Shown here: piece by piece, positions 8,745 to 17,920 of the stretch
How the letters are laid out: every line of letters begins with the position of its first letter
How positions within the stretch are numbered: position 1 is the stretch's first letter
Assembly: GCF_001687605.2 (NCBI RefSeq)
Contig: NZ_CP016539.2
Coordinates: 2,882,501-2,946,500, forward strand
Length of the DNA stretch: 64,000 bases
Source: Planococcus plakortidis
GTDB taxonomy: Bacteria; Bacillota; Bacilli; Bacillales_A; Planococcaceae
Direction: 5' to 3'
The notes under the pieces: model-generated
Told to the model about the DNA's origin: nothing
Seen by the model: the letters and a program-made list of their open reading frames with translations, nothing else
The model's database searches: none
Position numbers and translations under genes: made by a program

Positions 8745-11700
8745 ATGCCCCTCGAATTTGCCCGCCTCGTCTTCATCGCATTTTCCGTCTTGACGGCGAT
8801 TGCCGCTTCCTATATTGCCCTCCTCTTGATCGGCCGTATCGCCGAGCGGAGCCGGAACCACCCGCTTTGGTGGGTGGGCGGCAGCTCACTCGTGTTCGGT
8901 ACGGGCATCTTTTCCATGCATTTCATCGGCATCTTGACCTACCATTCCGCAGCGCCTGTCCAATACGATCCCGTTTTACTGGCCATTTCACTGGCCGGGG
9001 CAATCGGCGCCTCATTTCCGGCTTTCTATGTACTGCGCTCTCCCAGCCCGCCTGCTGCCCATCTGTACTTGAGCGGATTTTCCATCGGTTTTGGGGTGCT
9101 GTTCATGCATTACATCGGCAATGCAGCCGCACAGGTGCCCGGCACTGCCCAATTCAATATGGCGCCGTTTTTACTTTCCATTGCCATCGCATTCGGCTTT
9201 TCACTTGCCGCCTTGCGTATTTTCTCGCGCAACCGCAAGCGCCCCGATTCGACGTCCCGAAAACTCGCAAGCGCCGTCATTCTCGGCGTGATGATCTCTG
9301 CCGCCCATTATAGCGGGATGCAGGCTGTCAGCTATCCCACGGCCGCTGCAGGGCCCACATCTTTCACCAATATGGGGCTCGCTTTCGTCGTGTCCGCACT
9401 GATCCTGCTGTTGCTCGCCATCGCCGGCTACCTGGCTTTTCTCGACAGCAGGCAGCTGAGCAATGAACAGCGTTACCTGCGGAAGATCCGCGAAAGCGAA
9501 CGGCGTTTCCGCAGGCTGGCGGAAGTGTCGCCCGAAGCGATTGCCATCCATAACGGCGGCAAGCTCTTGTATGTAAACAAAGCGTGCCTGCAAATGTTCG
9601 GCGAGTCGGATGCCGATCAATTGATTGGCACCAATGTGCTGGATTACGTCCATCCGGATTATCATGAAAAAGCCAAAGCTCGCATCGAGTCGATGAGCCG
9701 CGGCCTCAGCACACCGCCCGCCGAACAGCTCTGGATCACGCCGAAAGGATCGGTCCATGAAGTCGAATTGACGGGAATGAGCATTGAATTCGAGGGCAAT
9801 GCCGCGGTCCAGCTGTTGATCCGCGACATCACCGAGCAAAAGAAAATCGCGCGCGAACTCGAATTGAACCGGCAGCGCTATGAATCACTGTTCCACAACA
9901 ATCCGGACGGCATCTTCTCGATGGATGCGAAAGGCCATCTGCTCGATGTCAACGATGCGCTCGTCCGACTACTCGGCTATACACGGGAGGAATTGACCGA
10001 AACCACTTTCCATACGGTCGTCGAGAGCTGCCATCTGGACTCTACCGAAGTGAAGTTCCGCCTCGCATTGGAAGGCGTGACCCAGCATTACGAGACGGTG
10101 GGCATCCACAAATCCGGCCGGCGCGTCTCGTTGCGCATCACGAATATGCCGATTCTGACCGAGGGTATCGTGACCGGCGTCTACGGCATCGCAAAAGATA
10201 TTTCCGCTGAAAAGCGGGCGCTCGCCTTGCTCGCCGAAAGCGAGGAAAAATACCGCTCGCTGTTCGACTATAACCTCGACGCCGTCTTTGAAATGGATAT
10301 AGCCGGGCGCTTCGTCAATGCCAACGCGATGACCGAAGAATTGAGCAATTATGCGCGCGATGAATTGATCGGCATCGATTTCAAGCCGCTCATCGCCGAA
10401 AACCTCGAACGCGTGCAAAGCTTTTTCGCTTCCGCCTTGTCGGGGGAAGCCGTCAATTTTGAGCAACGCATCAAGCGAAAAGACGGTGCCATCATCGAAG
10501 TCGATATCAATGCCGTCCCAAAACGCAGGAACGGCGAAATCGACGGCGTCTTCGCTATTGTCCGGGATATCACCGAGAAAAAATCGAATGCGCAGGAAAT
10601 CAACCGCCTCGCCTTCACCGACCAGCTGACAGGCCTGCCGAACCGCCACTGGTTTTACCAGAATATCCGCAACGTCCTCGCCAGGGCCGAAGAACACCAG
10701 CGGAAAATCGCTGTCCTGCTGGTCGATTTCGATGATTTCAAAAGCGTCAACGACCTGCTCGGGCATTTCGGCGGCGACCAATTCCTGAAAATCGTCGCCA
10801 ACCGCATCCATTCCTGCCTTGGCCCGGATGATGCGATTTCACGCTTCGGCGGCGATGAATTCATCATCGTGTTGGAAAACACCAGCGAATCGCAAGCCCA
10901 CGCCCTCGCCCAGACGATTCTCCACGTGATGCGCGAACCGGTGCAATTGCTCGGCCAGGAATTTTCCGTGACCTTGAGCATCGGCATCGCTGTGCAGACC
11001 GGATGTGAAAGCGATGGCGAGGAACTCATCAAAGAAGCCGATTTTGCCATGTATTCCGCGAAGGAAAACGGCAAGAACAATGTGCAAGTGTTCACCCGTG
11101 AACTTGACAGCCAGATGACGCGCAAAAGCCAGATGGAACAGGCATTGAAAAAAGCGCTCGATGAACAGCAATTCGCGCTTCATTACCAGCCGCAGGTGAA
11201 CTTGGCGAATGGTGAAGTGATCGGCTATGAAGCGCTTTTGCGCTGGCAATCCCCGTTCGGCAATGTGCCGCCATCGGAATTCATCCCGATGGCAGAGGAA
11301 ACCGGCTTGATCGTGCCGATCGGCGAATGGGCATTGCGCCAGGCATGCCGTGACGCCAAAGAGTTTTGCGCCCTTGGGCGTGTCGCGGAAAATATTTCTG
11401 TCAATGTCTCGGCGCGCCAATTCAAGGATCCGGACTTCAGCGAAAAAGTACGCGCCATCTTCGAAGAGGAAAACGTGGACCCGAGGCGCTTTGAAATCGA
11501 GATCACAGAAAGTGTCATGCTCGACATCGAACAGTCCGCGCGCATCATCTGCGAACTGAAAGCGCTGGGGCTGCGTATCGCCATCGATGATTTCGGCGCC
11601 GGCTATTCTTCGCTGAATGTCGTGAAAAATGTTGAAATCGACACCTTGAAGATCGACAAGTCCCTAATCGACGAAGTGCTCATCAACCGGCGCAACCTGT

Positions 11701-11918
11701 TCATCCTTGCGGCCATCATCGAAGTCGGGAAAAACCTCGAGGCCCGCATCGTCATCGAAGGCATCGAACTCGAAGAACAGGGAGAACTCTTGCAGCCCTT
11801 CGGCATCGTCGGGCAAGGGTATTTGTTCAGCCGCCCATTGCCGCCAGGAAACCTCGAGGCGTTTCTAAGCGAGTCGAAGTACATCGCGGCAAGCGCCGCG
11901 GCGAAGCCATCGGAATAA
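8745..11918 (+). CDS. MHYT-PAS-GGDEF-EAL bifunctional c-di-GMP signalling protein
   Basis: A 1057-aa inner-membrane regulator. Residues 1-240 form a seven-helix MHYT sensor with MHFIGI, MHYIGN and AHYSGM repeats, thought to bind metal or a gas ligand. Three PAS domains follow (about 255-370, 380-490, 500-615). The GGDEF domain (about 620-785) has intact RFGGDEF, so cyclase activity is possible, but the allosteric I-site RxxD is replaced by GPDD. The EAL domain (about 800-1045) keeps YEALLRW, NVSARQF, ITESV and DDFGAGYSSL, so phosphodiesterase activity is likely. The ATG at 8745 lies 9 nt behind GAAAGGA; a TTG at 8736 is less likely. Monocistronic. Confidence 0.92.
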   Translation: MPLEFARLVFIAFSVLTAIAASYIALLLIGRIAERSRNHPLWWVGGSSLVFGTGIFSMHFIGILTYHSAAPVQYDPVLLAISLAGAIGASFPAFYVLRSPSPPAAHLYLSGFSIGFGVLFMHYIGNAAAQVPGTAQFNMAPFLLSIAIAFGFSLAALRIFSRNRKRPDSTSRKLASAVILGVMISAAHYSGMQAVSYPTAAAGPTSFTNMGLAFVVSALILLLLAIAGYLAFLDSRQLSNEQRYLRKIRESERRFRRLAEVSPEAIAIHNGGKLLYVNKACLQMFGESDADQLIGTNVLDYVHPDYHEKAKARIESMSRGLSTPPAEQLWITPKGSVHEVELTGMSIEFEGNAAVQLLIRDITEQKKIARELELNRQRYESLFHNNPDGIFSMDAKGHLLDVNDALVRLLGYTREELTETTFHTVVESCHLDSTEVKFRLALEGVTQHYETVGIHKSGRRVSLRITNMPILTEGIVTGVYGIAKDISAEKRALALLAESEEKYRSLFDYNLDAVFEMDIAGRFVNANAMTEELSNYARDELIGIDFKPLIAENLERVQSFFASALSGEAVNFEQRIKRKDGAIIEVDINAVPKRRNGEIDGVFAIVRDITEKKSNAQEINRLAFTDQLTGLPNRHWFYQNIRNVLARAEEHQRKIAVLLVDFDDFKSVNDLLGHFGGDQFLKIVANRIHSCLGPDDAISRFGGDEFIIVLENTSESQAHALAQTILHVMREPVQLLGQEFSVTLSIGIAVQTGCESDGEELIKEADFAMYSAKENGKNNVQVFTRELDSQMTRKSQMEQALKKALDEQQFALHYQPQVNLANGEVIGYEALLRWQSPFGNVPPSEFIPMAEETGLIVPIGEWALRQACRDAKEFCALGRVAENISVNVSARQFKDPDFSEKVRAIFEEENVDPRRFEIEITESVMLDIEQSARIICELKALGLRIAIDDFGAGYSSLNVVKNVEIDTLKIDKSLIDEVLINRRNLFILAAIIEVGKNLEARIVIEGIELEEQGELLQPFGIVGQGYLFSRPLPPGNLEAFLSESKYIAASAAAKPSE

Positions 11919-11919
11919 C

Positions 11920-11955
11920 AAAAAGGCGCGCAGCTGATCAGCTGCGCGCCTTTTT
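11920..11955. terminator. Bidirectional terminator, perfect 36-bp palindrome
   Basis: AAAAAGGCGCGCAGCTGA is followed immediately by its exact reverse complement. It lies between the convergent c-di-GMP and LLM genes and has T runs on both strands. Confidence 0.9.
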
Positions 11956-11964
11956 CATATGGTG

Positions 11965-13022
11965 TTAATCTTTACGCGTATATTTGCGAACGGCCGGCAG
12001 GATTTCCGACGCCAATAAGTCCAGATTGCGCTCGAGGCGCTCCATCGGCACGCCGCCGAAATCCATTTGAGCGATGTAGCGCTGATGGCCGTAGAGTTCG
12101 TGCTGGTAAAGAATCTTTTCGATGATCTGCTGCGGGCTGCCGATATTCATGACGCTCTCTTTTGTCGCGCCGTGTTGAAACGCTTCCTGTGGATAACCGC
12201 GGCCGTTGGTCTTGACCATCCCTTTATCCACATGTGGATAATATTCCGCAAGCGCCTGCTGGGTCGTTTCCGCGGCGTTGAAGAAGCCGGCTGTCGCGAC
12301 CGGCAATTGGGAAGTATCGTGCCCCGCTTCTATCGCGGCATTGCGGTAAGCATCGATGGTCATCTTGAACGTTTCCGCAGGGCCGCCAAGTGTCGCGAGC
12401 ATCATCGGCACGCCCGCCTTTCCCGCTTTGACGGCGCTTGAGGGATGCCCCCGACTGCGCGCCAAATCGGCAGCCGCCCGTGTTCCGGACGCGGCAAAAT
12501 CTGCGCGTCTTTCAGCGATGCGCGGAAACGGCCGTTCCAATTGACGGTTTCCCGTTCGTTGATTTCCAGCAATAACTTGAATTTCTCTTCGTACAATTCC
12601 TCGTAGTAGCGGATATCGTAGCCGAGCAAATCGAACAGCCCGACACGCGATGCCCGCCCGGCGATGATTTCCGCGCGGCCTTCCGAGATCAAATCGATCG
12701 TCGCGAAATCCTCGAAGACGCGCACCGGGTCGGAAGTGGAAATGATCGTCGAAGAACTCGAGACTTTAATCTTGTCCGTTGCCTGCGCGATCGCCGACAG
12801 GACGACCGAATGCGCTTGCGTCGCGAAATATTCCTGATGGCTTTCGCCGACGCTGAAAAAGTCGACGCCTGCCTGTTCGGCAAGCTGCGCGAAGCGGATG
12901 ATCTCGCGCACCCGCTCCCCTTCCGATTGTCGTTTTCCTGTATGCGGGTCCGGCAAATGATCGCCGAGTGTATAGATGCCGAACTCGAGGCCGTTGTTCG
13001 GATTGATGCGGTATTGTTCCAT
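11965..13022 (-). pseudogene. LLM-class (luciferase-like) flavin-dependent oxidoreductase, frameshifted
   Basis: The N-terminal part starts at ATG 13022 (GGACGGAGAAC site) with LEFGIYTLGDHLPD, VDFFSVGESHQEY and ISEGRAEIIAGRAS, typical of the flavin-dependent luciferase superfamily. It runs in one frame to WRAVGG. The rest (HPSSAVKAGKAGVPMMLATL through FGGVPMERLERNLDLLASEI) continues in another frame. Joining at the C5 run at 12448-12452 with one extra base gives an uninterrupted ~352-aa protein, the normal family length. The break is therefore one missing G on the coding strand, either a real mutation or a sequencing indel. Substrate is unknown; members oxidise diverse organics with FMNH2. 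Confidence 0.8.
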
Positions 13023-13169
13023 GTTCTCCGTCCTTTCGCCATGCATTTTTCCCCAATCCTTTTCAGTATAACGGCAGGCGGGCCACTGTGGAAATCATCC
13101 ATTCGGCTGAAAAAGGGAGGAAAATAGGGTTCTTCTAGTGAAGTGTATATTAGTGAAAAACTTAAACTC

Positions 13170-13219
13170 GTTCTGGGCGGACGCTTTCCGCGGACACGGC
13201 TGGAGCCTCCCCCCTCCAC
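13170..13219. repeat. Bacillales-type intergenic repeat, truncated copy 2
   Basis: GGACGCTTTCCGCGGACACG followed by GCTGGAGCCTCC matches the start of the widespread Bacillales intergenic element also seen at 5071-5180. The second half is missing. Confidence 0.5.
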
Positions 13220-13291
13220 TCTTTAATCGCTAATATTCTATTCATTGTAAAACAAACTCAAAGTTATAGCATAAGCTTAGGAGGCCTATGG

Positions 13292-14575
13292 ATGAAAAAA
13301 TGGACAGCCGCTCTACTGGCGCTTGCAGGGATCCTGCTCGCTGCCGGATGTTCCGGCGGGAACGACGAAGACGCAGATACGAATGAAACGGCAGGGGAAA
13401 TCGACGGGTTCTGGCAAGGGGCGATTGAAGTGCCGGGACAGCCGATCCCTTTTTCGATCGAGTTCACTGGAGGCGAAGGAGCACTAAGCATCCCGCTTCA
13501 GGGTGTCGAGAACTATCCATTATCGACGGTTAAATTCGATGAACCGGAAGTGGCGTTCGACGCCACGCTGCAAGGCGAACGCCTGGTTTTCGAAGGTACA
13601 CTGGAAGCGGAGAAGATCACGGGTACGATGACACAGCGAAACCAGAAGTTCCCGTTTGAACTTGAACGCGGCGAGAAAGAACAAGCCGCCGATCCCGAAA
13701 AGATCATCGAAACGGAAGTCGCAGGCGGCATGATGCAGGCGCTTGAGGAAATCCCTGAAACGGACGGCCCCCATCCTGTCGCGATTTTGATTGCCGGTTC
13801 CGGCCCGACCGATAAAGACGGCAACTCGCTGACGCTCACGGGCAAAAACAATAGCCTGAGAATGCTCGCGGAACAATTGAAAGCGGAAGGCATCGCCGTG
13901 ATCCGCTACGACAAACGCGCAATCGGCGACAACCGTTCACTTGCCGTCCAGGAATCGGAACTGCGCTTTGATGACTATGTCCAGGATGCGGCCGCCTGGG
14001 TGCGCTTCGCAAAAGCAGACGAACGCTTCACGGACGTCGCCGTCATCGGTCACAGCGAAGGGGCGCTCGTCGGGCTCGCCGCAGCCAATCAGGAAGGCGT
14101 CGACTCTTATGTATCCTTGACCGGCGTCGGGCGCCCGGCCGATGAACTGCTGAAAGAACAGCTCAGCACTTTGCCGGCCGCACAGCGGGAGGAGGCGGAA
14201 GCGATTCTCGCCCAACTCGCACAAGGCGAAACGGTGGATGACGTGAGCCCGGAACTCCAGCAAATCCTCCGGCCATCCATCCAGCCGTATCTGCAGTCGT
14301 GGATGGCATATGACCCGCTCGAACAAGCGAAAAATCTGGAAGCCGAGGCGCTGTTTGTCGGCGGCACACGCGATTTGCAGGTGCCGGTGCGAGATGCGGA
14401 ACTATTGCACGAAGCGAAACCCGGTTCTGAGCTGCTCATTGTCGACGGCATGAACCACGTCTTAAAGCAAGTCCCGGATGACCGGGAAGCGAATATGGCG
14501 GCATATAGCGACCCGGAACTGCCGCTCGCCGACGGGCTGGTGGACCGGATTGCGGAGTTTTTGAAAACGGAATAA
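13292..14575 (+). CDS. Lipoprotein alpha/beta hydrolase
   Basis: A 427-aa exported lipoprotein. Signal peptide and lipobox LLAAGC put the lipidated Cys near residue 20. Residues 40-140 form a beta-rich N-terminal domain (GFWQGAIEVPGQPIPFSIEF). An alpha/beta-hydrolase domain follows with nucleophile Ser in VIGHSEGALVG, acid Asp in GGTRDLQVPV and His in DGMNHVLKQ, so the catalytic triad is complete. Related proteins are annotated as S9-like peptidases or acyl hydrolases; the substrate cannot be read from sequence. GGAGG sits 8 nt before the start. It is a single gene with its own terminator and is expected on the outer face of the membrane. Confidence 0.85.
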   Translation: MKKWTAALLALAGILLAAGCSGGNDEDADTNETAGEIDGFWQGAIEVPGQPIPFSIEFTGGEGALSIPLQGVENYPLSTVKFDEPEVAFDATLQGERLVFEGTLEAEKITGTMTQRNQKFPFELERGEKEQAADPEKIIETEVAGGMMQALEEIPETDGPHPVAILIAGSGPTDKDGNSLTLTGKNNSLRMLAEQLKAEGIAVIRYDKRAIGDNRSLAVQESELRFDDYVQDAAAWVRFAKADERFTDVAVIGHSEGALVGLAAANQEGVDSYVSLTGVGRPADELLKEQLSTLPAAQREEAEAILAQLAQGETVDDVSPELQQILRPSIQPYLQSWMAYDPLEQAKNLEAEALFVGGTRDLQVPVRDAELLHEAKPGSELLIVDGMNHVLKQVPDDREANMAAYSDPELPLADGLVDRIAEFLKTE

Positions 14576-14577
14576 CG

Positions 14578-14612
14578 AAAAAGCGGCTGAACGCAATGTT
14601 CAGCCGCTTTTC
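14578..14612. terminator. Bidirectional terminator between hydrolase and ABC permease
   Basis: AAAAGCGGCTGAAC pairs with GTTCAGCCGCTTTT across a 5-nt loop. It lies between convergent genes and has A/T runs on both sides. Confidence 0.85.
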
Positions 14613-15311
14613 TTATTGGTCCTTCAAGCGCTTTTTATACAAGATGAACGATATGGCTGTCAGCGCCGCTGCCCACAATGTGATGACCACTAAAGGCTCC
14701 ACGGCATCTGTGCCGGATGCTCCGCCCAGCAGCTCCATCAATTGGCTGCTCGGCAAATAGCGCGCAGCTTCCAGCACCGGGAACTTGTCAGCAAAAAGCT
14801 GCGCATATGGCCCGGCCGTGAAAATGATCAGTACCGGGAACACCGATAATGTTGCTTCCATTACCGTTCTCGAATACAGGCCGCAGATTGTTCCGACGGC
14901 GACATAGAGAACGATCGATACAGCCACAGCGAAAAGAAGCACCGGCAGATTCGTCGGCTCATAGCCATAAATATACGTCGACAAAGCCAATACCGCGGCC
15001 GACATCGTAAAGACGAGCGCGCTTTTTCCGAGCAGGACGTCAAGCATTGAAGCCGGTGTCATCATCAAGGAACGCAGCGTGTTGCGTTCTTTTTCCTCCG
15101 CAATCAGGCAAGCCTGGATGAAGCTCGTCATCATGGCGAGGGAGAAATTGAGGATGAAGGCATAAATCTCGCCTTGCGGTTCCCCGGTCCCCCGGTATAA
15201 AAAGGCGAAGAAGATCGGAAACAGCAGCATGATCGACACCGCATAGTTCCTGGAAAACTCTTTATAATCCTTAATGAAAATAGCCCCTACCCGTTTCATT
15301 GAAATATTCAT
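14613..15311 (-). CDS. ABC-2 type transporter permease
   Basis: A 232-aa polytopic membrane protein with about six hydrophobic segments. It carries the ABC-2 signature region AEEKERNTLRSLMMTPASML near residues 70-90, which is the loop of daunorubicin/NatB-like export permeases. The start overlaps the ATPase stop by 4 nt (ATGA), giving a coupled two-gene transporter. Substrate is unknown; small ABC-2 pairs of this kind export peptides, antibiotics or sodium. The LytTR-type regulator upstream is probably its controller. Confidence 0.85.
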   Translation of the reverse strand: MNISMKRVGAIFIKDYKEFSRNYAVSIMLLFPIFFAFLYRGTGEPQGEIYAFILNFSLAMMTSFIQACLIAEEKERNTLRSLMMTPASMLDVLLGKSALVFTMSAAVLALSTYIYGYEPTNLPVLLFAVAVSIVLYVAVGTICGLYSRTVMEATLSVFPVLIIFTAGPYAQLFADKFPVLEAARYLPSSQLMELLGGASGTDAVEPLVVITLWAAALTAISFILYKKRLKDQ

Positions 15312-16153
15312 ACTAGTTCACTCCCCGTCAGTTTGATGAAGATTTCCCCTAAGCTCGGCTCATTCGTATACAGGCGCTCAATCTGCCCCGATTGCATCCA
15401 TTCCGTAATCACCCCGGCGGACTGCCCGTTCAGCGGCAATCGCTCGGTTTCGCCCGATGTCAGCTCCACTGTCAACATGCCGTCGCGGTGCTCTCGGCGC
15501 AATTCCGCCGGCGCCCCGAGCGCCCGGATTTCGCCTTTATGCAAAATCGCCACCCGGCCGCACAAGGCTTCCGCTTCCTGCATATCGTGCGTCGTCAGGA
15601 AAATCGTCGTCCCGCGTTCGTTCAAATGACGCAAGCCTTTATGGATATGGGCCGTGTTTACGGGGTCCAAAGCGGAGGTCGGTTCATCGAGAAACAGCAG
15701 TTCCGGCTCATGGATAATCGCACATGCCAATGTTACGCGCTGGCGCATCCCCTTCGATAAGACGGAGATTTTCTTTTTGCGCTCCCCCCGCAAATTGACG
15801 AAGTCGAGCACTTGATCGATGGAATCTTTTGGAAGGTTATACAATCGCCGAAAGACGTCCAAGTTCTCTTCAATCGTCAGCCGTTCATACAAGCCGCTGT
15901 TATCGGTCAAAATCCCGAAGCGCCTTTTCTGGCCCGTTTTCTGCATCGCACCGGCAGGCATCCCCAAAACTTTGGCGGTGCCGCCGTTTACTTTCAACTG
16001 GGCTGTCAGAATCTTGATCAAGGTAGTCTTGCCCGATCCGCTCGGGCCGAGAAAACCGAAGATTTCCCCTTGAGGTATTTCAAATGAGACATCTTTCAGC
16101 GCTGGAATTCCCGAGAAAGTTTTTTGGATATTTTCAACGGTGATCGCTTTCAT
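15308..16153 (-). CDS. ABC transporter ATP-binding protein
   Basis: A 281-aa ATPase with Walker A GPSGSGKT near residue 38, signature LSKGMRQR, Walker B LLFLDEP and switch His in TTHDMQEA, so all catalytic motifs are intact. The last ~70 residues are the accessory domain usual in drug or NatA-like ATPases. The start is the ATG at 16153, 8 nt behind AAAGGAG; the long upstream extension of the frame covers promoter DNA and is not coding. It partners with the overlapping permease. A pair of LytTR boxes lies upstream at 16223-16252. Confidence 0.9.
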   Translation of the reverse strand: MKAITVENIQKTFSGIPALKDVSFEIPQGEIFGFLGPSGSGKTTLIKILTAQLKVNGGTAKVLGMPAGAMQKTGQKRRFGILTDNSGLYERLTIEENLDVFRRLYNLPKDSIDQVLDFVNLRGERKKKISVLSKGMRQRVTLACAIIHEPELLFLDEPTSALDPVNTAHIHKGLRHLNERGTTIFLTTHDMQEAEALCGRVAILHKGEIRALGAPAELRREHRDGMLTVELTSGETERLPLNGQSAGVITEWMQSGQIERLYTNEPSLGEIFIKLTGSELV

Positions 16154-16222
16154 ATACGCCACTCCTTTTTTGTTGTTAGAGCAAGCATATAAAGAAAAAA
16201 AGACCCCCTCAGCCGATTTCCG

Positions 16223-16252
16223 CCGAACTGTACCATATACATGTTGAACGGT
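16223..16252 (-). promoter_or_regulatory. Direct-repeat LytTR-type binding site upstream of the ABC operon
   Basis: On the minus strand ACCGTTCAA and ACAGTTCGG lie in the same orientation with exactly 12 bp between them (21-bp period). This matches the 9-bp repeats with 12-bp spacing bound by LytTR regulators such as AgrA. It lies 70-100 bp upstream of the ATPase start and directly downstream of a LytTR-domain gene. Confidence 0.6.
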
Positions 16253-16347
16253 ACCCGTTGCGGCTTGGTAAAAGATAACTTTCCCTCCCCCAACCACAGC
16301 TTCAGCACATGTACGGGCAAAGCGGGCGAAGGTTATTTCCCGGGAAA

Positions 16348-17283
16348 TTAAATATTCAGCAAGCTTTTCAATTCCGCGAGTTTCGTCCTCGACAGCGGCA
16401 CGACCGAATCTTTTCCGGTCGTCAAGCGCAGGCTATAGCTGTTTTTCGTCCACGTGATCAATTCCCGCACTTTCTGGAGATTGACGATATACGAACGGTG
16501 GCAGCGGAAAAAACCGTAATGCTGGAGCCTTTCTTCCAATTCCGCCAAGGTCAGTGCGCACACATAGGTCTCCCCTGCCACGTGCACCACTGCCGAACTA
16601 TTGATGCTTTCGATATAATCAATTTCCGGCGGATTGAACAAAATGGTTTTGTCGTTCTTTTTGGTCGGGATTTTTTGGATCTTGAACTCCGCTTCACCAG
16701 GCTCATCTAAAGCTTCCATTTCATCCTCAGCATCTGTAATATCCAATAAATGCAATCCCGCTTCGTCCAAACGGTAGACTGTATCGCAACTGATCAGCGC
16801 ATCTTCCAGATTGGCGGTGAGGATCAGGATCTGTTTTTCTTCCACCAATTCTTCCAATAGCCGCTTAAATGCCAATTGATCGGGTTCTTCGAGCTGGAAA
16901 TACGGCTCTTCCAGAATGATTGCGGGCTGCTGTGCGTAATAAACCCGCAGCAAAGACAAATAGATTTTTTTCGACGCCGGCAAATCGGCAATTTTCACTT
17001 TCCGGTATTCCCCGAGCTGAAACAGCTGGAGCATCGAACGGACCGGTTGGCCATGGCCGCTGAGCGACTTCATGAAGCGCAATAGTTCCTCGACGGTCAA
17101 ACGCGTGTATTCGCCTTGTTCCGCAAGCGACAAATACATATCTTGCCGCTCCGCAAATTGGGCCAAGAGCATTTTCTTGCGCTGGACATTCGTCTGTATC
17201 CCCAATATGATGCCTTTTTCCATGTTCAATTCCAGCGGCGGAATGATGCGTTGCCCATTCACGCTCATTTCTCGAATGTTCAT
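16348..17283 (-). CDS. LytTR transcriptional regulator fused to a degenerate ABC-ATPase domain
   Basis: In this 311-aa protein the C-terminal ~100 residues are a LytTR DNA-binding domain (IDYIESINSSAVVHVAGETY, FFRCHRSYIVNL, NSYSLRLTTG). The N-terminal ~200 residues keep the order of an ABC ATPase but not its chemistry. The Walker A position reads GIQTNVQRKKMLL without GxxGxGKT, the signature is reduced to LPASKKIYLSLL, and only a Walker-B-like PAIILEEP remains. ATP hydrolysis is therefore unlikely; the domain may sense or dock with the adjacent transporter. Upstream of and collinear with the ABC pair. CDS start at 17283 follows a GGAG-like site. Confidence 0.8.
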   Translation of the reverse strand: MNIREMSVNGQRIIPPLELNMEKGIILGIQTNVQRKKMLLAQFAERQDMYLSLAEQGEYTRLTVEELLRFMKSLSGHGQPVRSMLQLFQLGEYRKVKIADLPASKKIYLSLLRVYYAQQPAIILEEPYFQLEEPDQLAFKRLLEELVEEKQILILTANLEDALISCDTVYRLDEAGLHLLDITDAEDEMEALDEPGEAEFKIQKIPTKKNDKTILFNPPEIDYIESINSSAVVHVAGETYVCALTLAELEERLQHYGFFRCHRSYIVNLQKVRELITWTKNSYSLRLTTGKDSVVPLSRTKLAELKSLLNI

Positions 17284-17383
17284 AGTCTCCTCCTAATTCT
17301 CGAAAAGATTCTTACAATTATTGTAACCTTTCTTTTGCCGCTAGAGACAGTTTCGTTTTGGAAATTTTGTTTTTCACCATACA

Positions 17384-17417
17384 AAAGACGGCACCCCATT
17401 GGATACCGCCTTGCCGT
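17384..17417 (-). terminator. Probable terminator after the RDD gene
   Basis: ACGGCA (17388-17393) pairs with TGCCGT (17412-17417), with internal complementarity and CTTTTGT on the minus strand. It starts right after the stop codon. Confidence 0.45.
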
Positions 17418-17804
17418 TTACTTATCGAGTTCACGCACTACAGTGTGGGCGTACCGGTCATGCGGCATTTGCGCACTCGTCTCCTGCCCGCGTTCTTTAA
17501 GCCATTGAAGCGTCATAATCGAATCGCGGTGTGCGACGCGCTTCAAGATCTGTTCATCCGTCAGTTCGCCGCCGTCTGCGTTTTCGATTTTGATGCCAGC
17601 GATTTTGTGACCGACCGTCTGTCCGCACGTTTTCAATTGGATGTATTCAAGCCCCCAAAACACCACAGTCGGCGTAACGAGCGCATGCACCCACTCTTGC
17701 TTAAGCTTTTTCCGGAGCAGCGGCTCTACTGCCGCGGTGACCACTGCAGAAGCCATCACGTCGATCGCGAGTGCCTTGCCGCGTTTTTTCAACAATTTGT
17801 CCAT
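17418..17804 (-). CDS. RDD family membrane protein
   Basis: A short (128 aa) RDD-domain protein. The Arg of the first RDD segment is in KRGKALAIDVMASAVV, a second hydrophobic stretch is around HALVTPTVVFWGLEYIQL, and the typical QTVGHKIAGIKI follows. The C-terminus is hydrophilic. RDD proteins are small membrane proteins of mostly unknown role, some acting in ion homeostasis. The second of two in-frame ATGs (17804) is preferred because the GGGAGGA site sits too close to the first. It is a single gene. Confidence 0.75.
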   Translation of the reverse strand: MDKLLKKRGKALAIDVMASAVVTAAVEPLLRKKLKQEWVHALVTPTVVFWGLEYIQLKTCGQTVGHKIAGIKIENADGGELTDEQILKRVAHRDSIMTLQWLKERGQETSAQMPHDRYAHTVVRELDK

Positions 17805-17920
17805 TCCCATTCCTCCCTGATTTTCCGTCTCTTTCCATTATACCGCATGGGCTCCGCAAAGACAGCTGGAGCAGTATGCGTTAAGATAAGGAAAAATCAA
17901 GGAAAAACGGGGTGACACGC

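Noticed and set aside
9969-11420. Several long minus-strand frames inside the MHYT-GGDEF-EAL gene
   Set aside because: Shadow frames caused by high third-position GC; the sense gene has all catalytic motifs.
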